Of a stretch of DNA of 64,000 nt, positions 54,534 to 63,965 are shown piece by piece. Below the pieces are notes generated by a model. The model was given only the letters and a program-made list of their open reading frames with translations, was not told where the DNA came from and made no database searches. Position 1 is the stretch's first letter; every line of letters begins with the position of its first letter. Origin of the DNA: Parabacteroides goldsteinii DSM 19448 = WAL 12034 (GTDB taxonomy: Bacteria; Bacteroidota; Bacteroidia; Bacteroidales; Tannerellaceae). Both the position numbers and the translations under genes were made by a program. Location of the stretch: positions 1,415,961 to 1,479,960 of the forward strand of contig NZ_KQ033912.1 of assembly GCF_000969835.1 (NCBI RefSeq), read 5' to 3'.

Positions 54534-56111
54534 ATGAATAAAACAAATAAATACAGTTGGTTAACCTTTATACCGGTAGGCATTGCCTGTTTTTATTTTT
54601 ACTTGCACACCTGCCCTTATCATTTGCTTCACAAAGAACAGACGACACTTTTTGTCTATGCCTCAGAAGTTTTATATTCTTATTTGAATAAACCCGCCGT
54701 ATTATCTTGTTTGACCGGTGATTACCTGACTCAATTCTTTCGTACTCCGGTAACGGCTTCCATTTTGATGGGGGGGATTATGCTTGTATTGGGACTGATC
54801 TGTTATGCCGCATTTCGGAAATGGACAAACGGCTGGCTAGCCATCATTCCTGCTATCACTATCATGAGTTGGGAGGTGATGCGTTCTTGCGGATTGCTCT
54901 ATCCTTTATCTTCCACAATATCTTTAATTGGTGGGATTGGTTTATTTCTTCTCTATGATCCTATAAAGAACAGATTTTTACGCATCGGAGCCGTTTTTTT
55001 CGAAATCGTTTTAGGATATTGGTTGTTCGGGTATGGAGTTTTTATCTTTCTGCTTTTCGTGTTGATTTCTTCCCTAATATACAAAAGGAATAGACTATGG
55101 AGTTGCCTGGCAGCCATCATAACGATTGTTTTACCTGGAATATGCAGTAAAAGTTATTTGCTCACCTACAGCCAAGCCTGTCAATATCCTGCCACCTCCT
55201 GGTGGGGTACCCCTAATCCTTTATACGAACGATTGATAGGACTCGATATTGAAGCTGAGGCAGGACATTGGGATAAAGTCCGTGAATTATCTTTCCCCGA
55301 AGAACACATAAGTGCTTGCAGTTATTATTATAATTTAGCAAATGCCGTCGAAAACAAACTGCCTGACAGACTGATGGATTATTACCAACCGGGAGCCGAA
55401 GGGCTGTTCATACCTATCAGTACCTCTTCTTCTTACCTTTCTTCATTATATGCCAATGAAGTCTGGTTCCATTTAGGTGACATGACGATGGCCGAACATG
55501 CCACGATACTCGGTATGATCTTTTCTCCTAATCACACAGGTAGCCGTATGGTAAAGCGATTGGCAGAAATCAACCTGATCAACCGAGATGAAGAAGCCGC
55601 CATGAAATATTTGCGCATTCTGTCAAAAACAAAATTTTACAGTCAATGGGCTAAAGACAGAATCCCCGGAAAAGAAAGCGACTCCGTCAAACGATGGTTA
55701 AAAGAAAAAAGGGCATTTATTCCTAAAACAGATACGATACGTACCTCCACAACCGATGTGGTCAAATCACTCCGGCTCCTACTTGCAAGTAACCCTGAAA
55801 ACGAAATGGCACGCGACTACCTGCTTTGCCTGCACCTGTTGGCAAAAAACTTGCCTGCTTTTATTGAAGACTACCCGAAACAACCGGGGAAAGCCCCCAA
55901 ACGGTTATATGCCGAAGCATTGATGATTGATCTTGTTCGTCACCACGCTTCTGGCAAAGAAATACAGGAGACTATTGTAGATCCTACTGTCGTACAAGAT
56001 TTTAAAGAATATACTCGTTTACACCGACAATCAAAAGGAATCCCACAAGCATTGACCGGCAAATTCGGGAAAACCTACTGGTTCTATTATCATTTTGCAC
56101 AAAACCAATAA
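54534..56111 (+). CDS. polytopic membrane protein with soluble C-terminal region (DUF6057-like)
   Basis: 525 residues. About seven hydrophobic segments lie in the first 215 residues (SWLTFIPVGIACFYFYL, ASILMGGIMLVLGLICYAAF, LLFVLISSLIYKR and others). They are followed by a helical, TPR-like periplasmic or cytoplasmic region (HWDKVRELSFPEEHI, AEINLINRDEEAAMKYLRIL). It resembles Bacteroides proteins annotated DUF6057, recognised loosely. It is tightly coupled to the EEP lipoprotein (2-bp gap) and to the PD40/CxxCH lipoprotein (12-bp gap). Function unknown. Confidence 0.75.
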   Translation: MNKTNKYSWLTFIPVGIACFYFYLHTCPYHLLHKEQTTLFVYASEVLYSYLNKPAVLSCLTGDYLTQFFRTPVTASILMGGIMLVLGLICYAAFRKWTNGWLAIIPAITIMSWEVMRSCGLLYPLSSTISLIGGIGLFLLYDPIKNRFLRIGAVFFEIVLGYWLFGYGVFIFLLFVLISSLIYKRNRLWSCLAAIITIVLPGICSKSYLLTYSQACQYPATSWWGTPNPLYERLIGLDIEAEAGHWDKVRELSFPEEHISACSYYYNLANAVENKLPDRLMDYYQPGAEGLFIPISTSSSYLSSLYANEVWFHLGDMTMAEHATILGMIFSPNHTGSRMVKRLAEINLINRDEEAAMKYLRILSKTKFYSQWAKDRIPGKESDSVKRWLKEKRAFIPKTDTIRTSTTDVVKSLRLLLASNPENEMARDYLLCLHLLAKNLPAFIEDYPKQPGKAPKRLYAEALMIDLVRHHASGKEIQETIVDPTVVQDFKEYTRLHRQSKGIPQALTGKFGKTYWFYYHFAQNQ

Positions 56112-56123
56112 AAAGAAATAAAG

Positions 56124-57566
56124 ATGATCTATAATATAAAGAGACTTATTCGATTGACAATGCTACTGGTATGTACAGCATGTACCTCCCAGCCCAAACA
56201 GGTGACAGAAGTGAGCGAACCTGCTCCCATTTACCCTGACTACGCAAATGTGACCATTCCATACAACATTGCCCCTTTAAACTTCCTGCTTCGTAACGAA
56301 GTATCCGCTTTACAGGTAACCGTTAGCGGACAACAGGAAAGTTTGACCGTCCACGGAAACAGGAAAGTTTGTTTTCCACTCCGTAAATGGAAAAACTTGC
56401 TGGAAGCTGAAAAAGGACAGACACTAACCGTCACTATCACAGCCAAGGTTGAAGGTAAATGGCTGCAATACCCGACATTCACTTGGAAGGTCGTCTCCGA
56501 AAAACTAGACAGTTTCTTAAGTTACCGCTTAATAGAACCGGGGTATGAAGTCTGGAATACCATCCAATTATGTGAACGTAACATCGAAACATTTGAAGAA
56601 AAAGTAATTGCCGACAACAATCTGGTAGATGGCAACTGTATGAACTGTCACATCTATGGAAAACAAAGCGGCAATCTATCTCTGTTTCATTTGCGTGGAA
56701 AGAATGGCGGCACAATCCTCAACCGCAACGGCGTATTACGCAAACTATCACTTAAAAACGACCAAATGGTTTCCGGTGCCGTATACGGAGATTTCCATCC
56801 ATCGGGACGCTATGGAGTCTTCTCTTCCAATATCATCATTCCGGCTTATCATGCCCAGAACAACAAACGTTTGGAAGTATATGACACAGTTTCCGACTTA
56901 GTTATTGCCGATTTCGACAACAACAAAATGCTTATCTCTCCTCAAACAGCCCGAAAAGAGGTATTCGAAACTTTCCCTACCTTCTCAGCCGACGGTAATT
57001 GGATATATTATTGTGCCTCTCCGGCTGTGGAACTACCGGACAGCCTTCATCAACTCCACTATTCCCTTTGCCGCATCGCTTTCGATGCAGAAAAAGGAGA
57101 ATGGGGCAACCATATCGACACACTTTGGAATGCAGCAGAACATCATGCCTCCGTTTGCTTCCCGAAAGCCTCTCCCGATGGTCGCTATTTGCTCTATTCG
57201 GTTGCCGATTGCGGCACTTTTCCCATCTGGCACAGGGAAACAGACTTAAAACTAATGGATTTACAAAATGGCCAAATCGATTCATTGCCTACAATAAATT
57301 CCGACCGATCAGATACGTATCATAGCTGGTCGTCGAACAGCCGTTGGTTCGTCTTTGCCAGTAAACGGGGTGACGGGCAATATGGCAAACCCTACTTTGC
57401 TTATATCTCTCCCGACGGAACAGCAGGAAAACCTTTCGTCTTACCCCAAAAAGATCCGGAACATTACGATTATACATTCAAATCATACAATATTCCGGAG
57501 CTATCCTCCACACCTGTACCCTTCGACGCCTTCGATATATGCCGGATATATCAGGAACACGAGTAA
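56124..57566 (+). CDS. PD40/TolB-like propeller lipoprotein with a CxxCH motif
   Basis: 480 residues. Lipoprotein signal LTMLLVCTAC. An N-terminal beta domain (about 30-140) is followed by DGNCMNCHIYG (Cys-Met-Asn-Cys-His near residue 173), the c-type heme attachment pattern. The rest carries PD40-type blades (GDFHPSGRYGVFSSNI, FPTFSADGNWIYYCASP, FPKASPDGRYLLYSV, HSWSSNSRWFVFASKR). The CxxCH may bind heme or a metal. It is third in a run with the EEP lipoprotein and the DUF6057-like membrane protein. Confidence 0.85.
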   Translation: MIYNIKRLIRLTMLLVCTACTSQPKQVTEVSEPAPIYPDYANVTIPYNIAPLNFLLRNEVSALQVTVSGQQESLTVHGNRKVCFPLRKWKNLLEAEKGQTLTVTITAKVEGKWLQYPTFTWKVVSEKLDSFLSYRLIEPGYEVWNTIQLCERNIETFEEKVIADNNLVDGNCMNCHIYGKQSGNLSLFHLRGKNGGTILNRNGVLRKLSLKNDQMVSGAVYGDFHPSGRYGVFSSNIIIPAYHAQNNKRLEVYDTVSDLVIADFDNNKMLISPQTARKEVFETFPTFSADGNWIYYCASPAVELPDSLHQLHYSLCRIAFDAEKGEWGNHIDTLWNAAEHHASVCFPKASPDGRYLLYSVADCGTFPIWHRETDLKLMDLQNGQIDSLPTINSDRSDTYHSWSSNSRWFVFASKRGDGQYGKPYFAYISPDGTAGKPFVLPQKDPEHYDYTFKSYNIPELSSTPVPFDAFDICRIYQEHE

Positions 57567-57646
57567 TAAAACAGATTCCATCTGTTCATATTTTCATTTT
57601 TATCACTATCTTCGCTTTTGCTCACACTGTTTTAATATTACATACC

Positions 57647-58522
57647 ATGATAACAGAAGTTTTCAGAGAAAAGTCGCCTCTATCCATTAAGGACAGTTTC
57701 ATACTATTCGAACGCACAAAATCTTCTTTCACTTTCCCTATACATGTCCACAATGTTTGGGAACTCAACTTTGTAGAAAATGCAAGCGGAGCCTTGCGTA
57801 TTGTCGGCGACTCGGAAGAAACTATCGGCGAAAAAGACCTTGTACTGATCACCAATACAGAACTAAAACATGCCTGGATGAACGGAAACTGCCGTTCGAA
57901 CGACATCCATGAGATCACTCTCCAGTTTCATCCCTCCCTGTTTTCTAACCCTGCATTCCAGAAAAACCAATTCGATTCAATCATGAAAATGATGGCAAAA
58001 GCAGAGCATGGATTGGCATTCGGACAAGCCGAGATCAACCGCATACAGCCTATTATGCGAATGATATCTACGGAAAAAGGATTCTATTCGGTCATAAAAT
58101 TCTTTATTCTCCTACATGAGCTCTCTTTGTCGGAAGATGTACGCGTTTTATCTAAAAACATATCTCCGCAATATACGGAGGCAGACTACCAAATGAAAAA
58201 AATACTCGACTATATCAGTAAGAATTTGGCCGACCCTATAACGATAGACGAACTGGCTCAATATATGGGTATGAGTCTTTCCACACTTTCCCGGTTCCTC
58301 AAAAAGAACACAAATCGTAATTTCACAGACTTCCTGCAGGAATACCGCATCAACTCTGTTGTGCGCGAACTAAATAATAATGAAAAGGAATGCATCATGG
58401 ACATCGCTTCCCGGTGTGGTTTTGTCAGCCAATCCTATTTTTACAAAGTATTTAAGAAATTCAAAGGTGTTACCCCACAGGAATACCGTGAGAACTACCA
58501 ACGAATGCGAGTTATCATATAA
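57647..58522 (+). CDS. AraC family transcriptional regulator
   Basis: 291 residues from the ATG at 57647 (MITEVFREKSPLSIKDSF); the frame from 57539 overlaps the previous gene and reads a hydrophobic stretch unlike the family. The N-terminal cupin-like sensor (HVHNVWELNFVENASGALRIVGD) is followed by two C-terminal HTH motifs (about 200-290: ITIDELAQYMGMSLSTLSRFLKKNT and IMDIASRCGFVSQSYFYKVFKKFKGVTPQEYR). It likely senses a small sugar-type ligand and controls the promoter at 58870 downstream. Confidence 0.92.
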   Translation: MITEVFREKSPLSIKDSFILFERTKSSFTFPIHVHNVWELNFVENASGALRIVGDSEETIGEKDLVLITNTELKHAWMNGNCRSNDIHEITLQFHPSLFSNPAFQKNQFDSIMKMMAKAEHGLAFGQAEINRIQPIMRMISTEKGFYSVIKFFILLHELSLSEDVRVLSKNISPQYTEADYQMKKILDYISKNLADPITIDELAQYMGMSLSTLSRFLKKNTNRNFTDFLQEYRINSVVRELNNNEKECIMDIASRCGFVSQSYFYKVFKKFKGVTPQEYRENYQRMRVII

Positions 58523-58560
58523 ACAAATCAGCGGCTATAATTATCGGTCGCTGATTTGTT
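58522..58560 (+). terminator. hairpin after the AraC gene
   Basis: Perfect 12-bp stem AACAAATCAGCG (58522-58533) with 58549-58560 and a 15-nt loop, overlapping the end of the stop codon. It ends in TTTGTT, a weak T-tract, and is probably a terminator. Confidence 0.6.
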
Positions 58561-58810
58561 GTTATAGTAATTTGAAAACCTCCTTTATTCCATTGACCGA
58601 ATAGAGCAATCACTTTTGACCTTACAGCACACTCCTAAACCATATAAACAGCAGAGAAACAACATTTTAATACAATAAGTCCCTTAAAAATTCGATATAC
58701 ACATATTTACATTTATAATGTTTATATTTACTAATAAAGCACCTATTTGATAGTAATTTTGTTAATCTATGTAAATATAAAATATTTATAAGAGTTATGC
58801 TTTAATAAAA
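58561..58810. other. AT-rich intergenic region, no gene seen
   Basis: About 250 bases, very AT-rich (long A/T runs such as TTTATAATG and AAATATTTATAAG), with no supportable ORF, RNA gene or long repeat. It forms the upstream part of the control region for the 58908-63965 genes. Confidence 0.5.
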
Positions 58811-58864
58811 TTGACAGAAAAGCGCACTACTTTGACAGAATAAGACACTTCTCGGATTCTGTCA
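58811..58864 (+). promoter_or_regulatory. three TTGACAGAA sites, likely AraC-type activator sites
   Basis: TTGACAGAA at 58811-58819 and 58832-58840 (direct, 21 bp apart, two turns) and the inverted form ATTCTGTCA at 58856-58864. They sit immediately upstream of the -7 element at 58870 and in place of a normal -33. The AraC gene just upstream is the natural candidate regulator (inference). Confidence 0.6.
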
Positions 58865-58869
58865 TTCCA

Positions 58870-58877
58870 TACATTTG
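58870..58877 (+). promoter_or_regulatory. predicted -7 element for the GH30 relic and susCD
   Basis: TACATTTG, an exact TAnnTTTG match, 31 bp before the ATG at 58908. No TTTG lies 19-21 bp upstream, so an activator is probably needed. The ATG-containing ORF starting at 58875 lies within this element and is rejected. Confidence 0.55.
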
Positions 58878-58907
58878 CAATGGAAATTAACATTAATGCC
58901 ATTCATT

Positions 58908-59240
58908 ATGAAAACACATCGAAATTTAACCTTAGGATTGTTCGCTTGTCTTTTCCTGCTAGGATCTTGTACTGACAACGAAATTGTAGACCAGAAAACT
59001 GGTGGCTCCATTGCGACAAAAGCCGTTGCAAATACTGACGTAATACTCCATTGGAATACAGAAGAACAAAACATTGATGGTTTCGGTGTAGCACAAGCCG
59101 GATGGGCGGATTATCTGTATGCACACCGAAAACGTGATACTGTATTAGACCTGATGTTCGGAAAAGATGGATTGCACCTGAATATATTAAGAGGTGATCA
59201 CATAAACAATCAGTTTACTATCCTTCAAAATCAAGGATAG
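58908..59240 (+). pseudogene. truncated GH30-like glycoside hydrolase (N-terminal fragment)
   Basis: 110 residues from the ATG at 58908. Lipoprotein signal LGLFACLFLLGSC, then VILHWNTEEQNIDGFGVAQAGWADYLYAHRKRDTVLDLMFGKDGLHLNILRGD. This is the start of the catalytic TIM barrel of GH30-type enzymes (IDGFG, LRLNILRG). It ends at INNQFTILQNQG, where the family continues for about 400 more residues including both catalytic Glu, so no active enzyme can be made. It sits directly upstream of susC (52 bp), so a deletion has removed most of the gene but kept its promoter. Confidence 0.75.
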
Positions 59241-59292
59241 TAGACTTTTTATTAACCTAACAGAATTATTTTATCATTTAAATATTTCATTT

Positions 59293-62200
59293 ATGAACAG
59301 AAAACTAGCTTTTTCTCTATTACTAGGAGCCTTTGCGGTATCCAGTTGGGCACAGCAGGCAGTTACCGTGAAAGGTACGGTAAAAGACTCGGAGAACAAT
59401 CCAGTCATCGGAGCAACAGTTGTTGTAAAAGGAACCACAATAGGTACAACAACTGACATTGATGGGAATTACACCATCAATGTCAACCCAGGACAGGTCC
59501 TGGAATTTTCGTATGTAGGTATGCAACAATCTTCTATCACTGTTGGAGATAAAAATGTAATCAATATCACAATGGCTGATGGCGAATTATTGGATGAGGT
59601 TGTCGTAATCGGTTACGGTACAGTAAAGAAAAGAGATTTAACCGGTGCCGTTGCCTCTGTTTCATCTAAAGATCTACAAGCCAATATTGCCAAAAGTGCA
59701 GCTGGTGCATTGCAAGGTCGTATTGCCGGTGTAAGTGTTTCCAACGTTGGAGGTCAACCCGGTTCTGGTATGAGCATCAACATCCGTGGATTAAGCTCTT
59801 TAGGTTCAAATACACCGTTGTATGTAATTGATGGCGTTTATGGTGATATCAATATGGTAGATCCGGCAGATATTGCATCACTTGAAGTACTGAAAGATGC
59901 TTCGGCTGCAGCTATCTACGGTTCACGTGCCGCCAATGGTGTTGTATTGATTACGACAAAAGGAGGTAAAAAAGAAACTCCTACGACTATTGATGTAAAC
60001 GTATATTCCGGTTTCCAGAACATAGCAAAGAAATTGGATGTATTAGATGCTCAACAATGGATTTCTGTTATGAAACAAACAGGTTTCCTACCTGATGAAG
60101 TGAAAAACTTCCAAGGTGCCGGAACAAACTGGCAGGATGAAGTATATCGCACAGCTCCTGTCACAAAAGCCAATTTAAATATCAGCGGAGGTACAAAAAC
60201 AGCGACCTATAATGTGTCTGCCGGTTATATCAACCAGCAGGGTATCTTATTGAATTCAGGATACAGTGCTTTTAATGTTCGAGCCAAAAACACATTCTCT
60301 TTCTTTAACGATCATTTCCGTGTTGGAAATACATTGTTAGTGAAAACAGCCGACAAACAGATCAATGACTTAGTTATTACAGACCCCTTGCGACAGAACC
60401 CGTTGATGAAAGTGAAAGATCCGAATCAGCTAGGAGGTTATGCAGGTATCGAACCCTGGATGAAAAACATGGACAACCCTGTCGGTTATTCCGAACTGTT
60501 CGACAGACAAAACCACAACATGGAGTTGTTATTGAACGCTTACGCAGAAATCGACCTGGGTTTAAAAGGATTAAAATATAAACTAAACTTTGGTTACAAC
60601 AAAAACAACGGCCGTAGTTACAACTACAATCCTGAATACAATTTCGGATCCGGAGCCATTCAATCAAGCCTGAGTGAAGGTGCTTCTTTCGGTGACCAAT
60701 GGTTGGTTGAAAACACATTGCACTACGACAATACATTTGGAAAACATACCGTATCCGGCTTGTTCGGTTATTCTGCACAGGAAAATAAAGACCGTTCGTT
60801 TGGCGCTTCCCGTAAAGATATTCCGGCAGGAACAAATGCAATCGGAGCTGGTGCCACTAAAGAACAAAGCACTTCTGGTTCTTTGCAAGAACACTCATTG
60901 GTTTCTCTGTTTGCCCGCGCTATGTATAGTTACGATTCGCGCTATATGATTTCTGCCTCTATCCGCCGTGATGGTTCTTCCCGCTTTGCCGATGGTCACA
61001 GATATGGCGTATTCCCATCAGTATCTGCCGGTTGGAATATCATGAACGAACACTTCTTTGAAAATGCAAAAAAGACCGTCGATGAGTTGAAACTACGCCT
61101 CAGTTATGGTGTATTGGGTAACCAGGAAATCGGAAACTATACAACACAAAGTACAGCCACCAGCGGTATCAACTACGTACAAGGCGGCCAATGGTGGATG
61201 GGTAGTAGCACTGGTATCAATTGGGTATCCCCAAAAGACTTGACTTGGGAAGAGACTCGGACTACCAACATTGGTTTGGATGCCAGTTTCTTCAACGGAA
61301 AACTTTCTTTCAATGCTGATTACTTCATTCAGGAAACCAAAGACGTATTGTTAAGTATCGCTATGCCCTCATCGGTAGGTATGGGTGGTAGCCCGACAAT
61401 GAATGCCGGTACGATTCAAAACAAAGGTTTTGAATTTGTAGTCAATCACCGTAACACTGTAGGAGAAGTTTATTACAATGTCGGAGTAAACATTTCTACA
61501 GTTAGCAATAAGATTAAAGAAATCACCGTAGGTAGTGACAAACAAGAGTATGCAGGTTACAATCCACAAGGTGAAGGTACTGTAACTTGGGCCAAAGTAG
61601 GTGATCCGATCGGTGCTTTCTACGTTGTAAAAACAGACGGTATCTTCCAAAACGAACAAGAAATACAAGCACATACCACTGCCGATGGTAAATTGATTCA
61701 ACCAGACGCACAACCGGGAGACATCCGTTTCATCGACTACAACGGTGATGGTCAGATTAGCGACGATGACCGTCAATATGCAGGAAGTCCGTTCCCCGAT
61801 GTAACCTTCGGTATCCGTGGCAACGTTCAATACAAAGGATTTGATTTAGGATTGTTCTTTGATGGTATGATTGGTAACAAAATATACAACTATACACGTT
61901 GCCGTATGGAATCCATGAACGAATTCACCAACTTCGGTACAAGCACATTAAATGCATGGACTGAACAGAACAGAAATACCGATATGCCTCGCTTCACACA
62001 AGAAGACAAAAACGAAAACCGCCGTCGTTGTAGCGACCGCTGGTTAGAAAACGGTTCTTTCTTCCGTTTGAAGACATTGGAATTCGGTTACACATTGCCA
62101 CAAAATCTGTTGACACCGTTAAGAATGAACAATTTGCGTATATATACAGCAATGGACAATCTATTTACTGCCACTAAATACACCGGCTATACACCTGACT

Positions 62201-62316
62201 TAGGACAGAACGACGGTCAGAACGGTGGTGGTGACGGTACCATGACAAGAGGTTGTGACCACGGTCGTTTCCCGTTGGCAAGAACAATTACTTTTGGCGT
62301 TCAACTTAATTTCTAA
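59293..62316 (+). CDS. SusC/RagA TonB-linked outer membrane receptor
   Basis: 1007 residues. Signal LAFSLLLGAFAVSSWAQ. The carboxypeptidase-regulatory-like domain lies at about 23-100 (VKGTVKDSENNPVIGATVVVKGTTIGTTTDIDGNYTI), the TonB-box-like stretch is EVVVIGYGT, the plug has VLKDASAAAIYGSRAANGVVLITTKGG, and the barrel ends TFGVQLNF. There is no STN domain, so unlike the 41980 receptor it should not signal through FecR, which fits AraC control. It imports an unknown oligomer, perhaps a galactan-type glycan given the GH30 relic (weak inference). Confidence 0.95.
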   Translation: MNRKLAFSLLLGAFAVSSWAQQAVTVKGTVKDSENNPVIGATVVVKGTTIGTTTDIDGNYTINVNPGQVLEFSYVGMQQSSITVGDKNVINITMADGELLDEVVVIGYGTVKKRDLTGAVASVSSKDLQANIAKSAAGALQGRIAGVSVSNVGGQPGSGMSINIRGLSSLGSNTPLYVIDGVYGDINMVDPADIASLEVLKDASAAAIYGSRAANGVVLITTKGGKKETPTTIDVNVYSGFQNIAKKLDVLDAQQWISVMKQTGFLPDEVKNFQGAGTNWQDEVYRTAPVTKANLNISGGTKTATYNVSAGYINQQGILLNSGYSAFNVRAKNTFSFFNDHFRVGNTLLVKTADKQINDLVITDPLRQNPLMKVKDPNQLGGYAGIEPWMKNMDNPVGYSELFDRQNHNMELLLNAYAEIDLGLKGLKYKLNFGYNKNNGRSYNYNPEYNFGSGAIQSSLSEGASFGDQWLVENTLHYDNTFGKHTVSGLFGYSAQENKDRSFGASRKDIPAGTNAIGAGATKEQSTSGSLQEHSLVSLFARAMYSYDSRYMISASIRRDGSSRFADGHRYGVFPSVSAGWNIMNEHFFENAKKTVDELKLRLSYGVLGNQEIGNYTTQSTATSGINYVQGGQWWMGSSTGINWVSPKDLTWEETRTTNIGLDASFFNGKLSFNADYFIQETKDVLLSIAMPSSVGMGGSPTMNAGTIQNKGFEFVVNHRNTVGEVYYNVGVNISTVSNKIKEITVGSDKQEYAGYNPQGEGTVTWAKVGDPIGAFYVVKTDGIFQNEQEIQAHTTADGKLIQPDAQPGDIRFIDYNGDGQISDDDRQYAGSPFPDVTFGIRGNVQYKGFDLGLFFDGMIGNKIYNYTRCRMESMNEFTNFGTSTLNAWTEQNRNTDMPRFTQEDKNENRRRCSDRWLENGSFFRLKTLEFGYTLPQNLLTPLRMNNLRIYTAMDNLFTATKYTGYTPDLGQNDGQNGGGDGTMTRGCDHGRFPLARTITFGVQLNF

Positions 62317-62336
62317 TTTAATAAAATGCTCATAAT

Positions 62337-63965
62337 ATGAAAACGAATATATTAAAAAAGCTGGTACTCGTTCCGGCTGCTGTCCTTGCCATGACAGGAT
62401 GTAACGAGTCTGATTTTTTAAGTTTTACAAACCCGAATGAATATGTAGAAGATACCTATTGGTCTTCTGAAGCCAATGCACAAGCTGCTATGGCAACCAT
62501 CTATTCTCCTATCCGCAGCCAAATGTATGGTTATTTCGGAGGCTACACCGGATGGCATACCATGAACCGTGCAGATGATACTTGGTTCATCTTGGGAGAA
62601 GAAGCGCACAATTGGCAACCTGCCACTTTCACCAACACTCCGAATACCGCAGAAAGTGATTTCGGCAGAATTTATAACACAATCAATCGTGCCAATGTCC
62701 TTTTAAACAATATTCATAAAGTGAATATGGATCAGACTAAAATGAACGAACTGATTGGAGAGGCCAGTTTCTTAAGAGGTTACGCTTACTTCCTGTTGGT
62801 TACCAACTTTGGTGATGTTCCTCTGCGTCTGGTTTCTGCTGCTGAAAGTTTGGAAGAAACCATGAAGCCGAGTTCTCCGGAAGCTGATATATGGAAACAA
62901 GTTGAAGCCGACTTCAAAACAGCCAAAGAATATTTGCCGATCACCCGTCCTTCCGATGAGGCTGGTCGTGTAACCAAAGGAACTGCTATCGCTTACCTGG
63001 GTAAGACATACAACTATCTAAAAAGATACGAAGAAGGAGAAGCTGAATTGAAAACAATCATGCAAAGCCCTTATACATATGACTTGACTGAAAATTTCGA
63101 AGACAACTTCACCGAATATACAGAGTTAAACAAAGAATCAATATTTGAACTCGTATATGAAGGAAAATACGGTTCAGGTACTTGGGGGGCTGAAGGGCCC
63201 AACGATACACAAGGCTGGGTAATTCCTAATTTCGCAGGTCCACAGGGAACAGGTGGTTGGTTCAAATGGATGCCGACAGCTTCAATCGTTGATGATTTCA
63301 TCGTCGAAGAACGTCCGGCAGGTTCCGATACCCGCTTCGACAAACGTATGTACACCAGTTTCTTCTGGAAACATTCTGATTATGAAACGACCGTAGAAGA
63401 TGGTGCATGGTTCGGAGATATGTCTTTTGATGAGATATGGGAGGCTTGTGCTACCAAACGTTTAAGAGGCGAACCCGATTACCCGACCATCAGTGGTAAA
63501 CCCGGTCGTTTTTTGATCAAGAAATTCACCAATTTCTACAAAAACGAAGCTGAAGCAAACAGCATGTACAACCAGGCAAACCAGAATAACAACCTGCGTG
63601 TGATGCGTTTTGCCGAAGTATTATTGCTACATGCCGAAGCCTGTATCAAAACCAATAAACTGGCAGAAGCAGCTGCTGACCTGACACGTATTCGCGACCG
63701 TGCCGGACTTGCGAAAAAGACTTGGAACGGAGCCGATGAATTGTGGGAAGAAATGGTTCATCAAAACGAACTTGAATTCTTCTTTGAAGGTCACCGTTTC
63801 TTTGACTTGAAACGCTGGTATTCTTACGAAGAGATGAAGCAGATTTTCGTCAAAAACAAAAAACAAGGTGCAGAGAACTTCCAGCCGAAACATTTCTATT
63901 TGCCTATTCCGCAAAATGAATTGAATACAAATGAAGCTATCGAACAGCATCCGATGTGGAGATAA
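62337..63965 (+). CDS. SusD/RagB family nutrient-binding lipoprotein
   Basis: 542 residues. Lipoprotein signal LVLVPAAVLAMTGC. SusD hallmarks: EDTYWSSEANAQAAMATIYSP, NTINRANVLLNNI, EASFLRGYAYFLLVTNFGDVPL, RFAEVLLLHAEACIKTNKLAEAAADLTRIRDRAGL and LEFFFEGHRFFDLKRW. It is co-transcribed with the receptor 21 bp upstream and forms the lid of that transporter. A possible next gene starts at the window edge (ATG at 63991). Confidence 0.95.
   Translation: MKTNILKKLVLVPAAVLAMTGCNESDFLSFTNPNEYVEDTYWSSEANAQAAMATIYSPIRSQMYGYFGGYTGWHTMNRADDTWFILGEEAHNWQPATFTNTPNTAESDFGRIYNTINRANVLLNNIHKVNMDQTKMNELIGEASFLRGYAYFLLVTNFGDVPLRLVSAAESLEETMKPSSPEADIWKQVEADFKTAKEYLPITRPSDEAGRVTKGTAIAYLGKTYNYLKRYEEGEAELKTIMQSPYTYDLTENFEDNFTEYTELNKESIFELVYEGKYGSGTWGAEGPNDTQGWVIPNFAGPQGTGGWFKWMPTASIVDDFIVEERPAGSDTRFDKRMYTSFFWKHSDYETTVEDGAWFGDMSFDEIWEACATKRLRGEPDYPTISGKPGRFLIKKFTNFYKNEAEANSMYNQANQNNNLRVMRFAEVLLLHAEACIKTNKLAEAAADLTRIRDRAGLAKKTWNGADELWEEMVHQNELEFFFEGHRFFDLKRWYSYEEMKQIFVKNKKQGAENFQPKHFYLPIPQNELNTNEAIEQHPMWR

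Noticed and set aside
57539..57646. Extended start for the AraC regulator
   Set aside because: It overlaps the preceding gene and encodes a hydrophobic stretch not expected in this family; 57647 gives the normal length.
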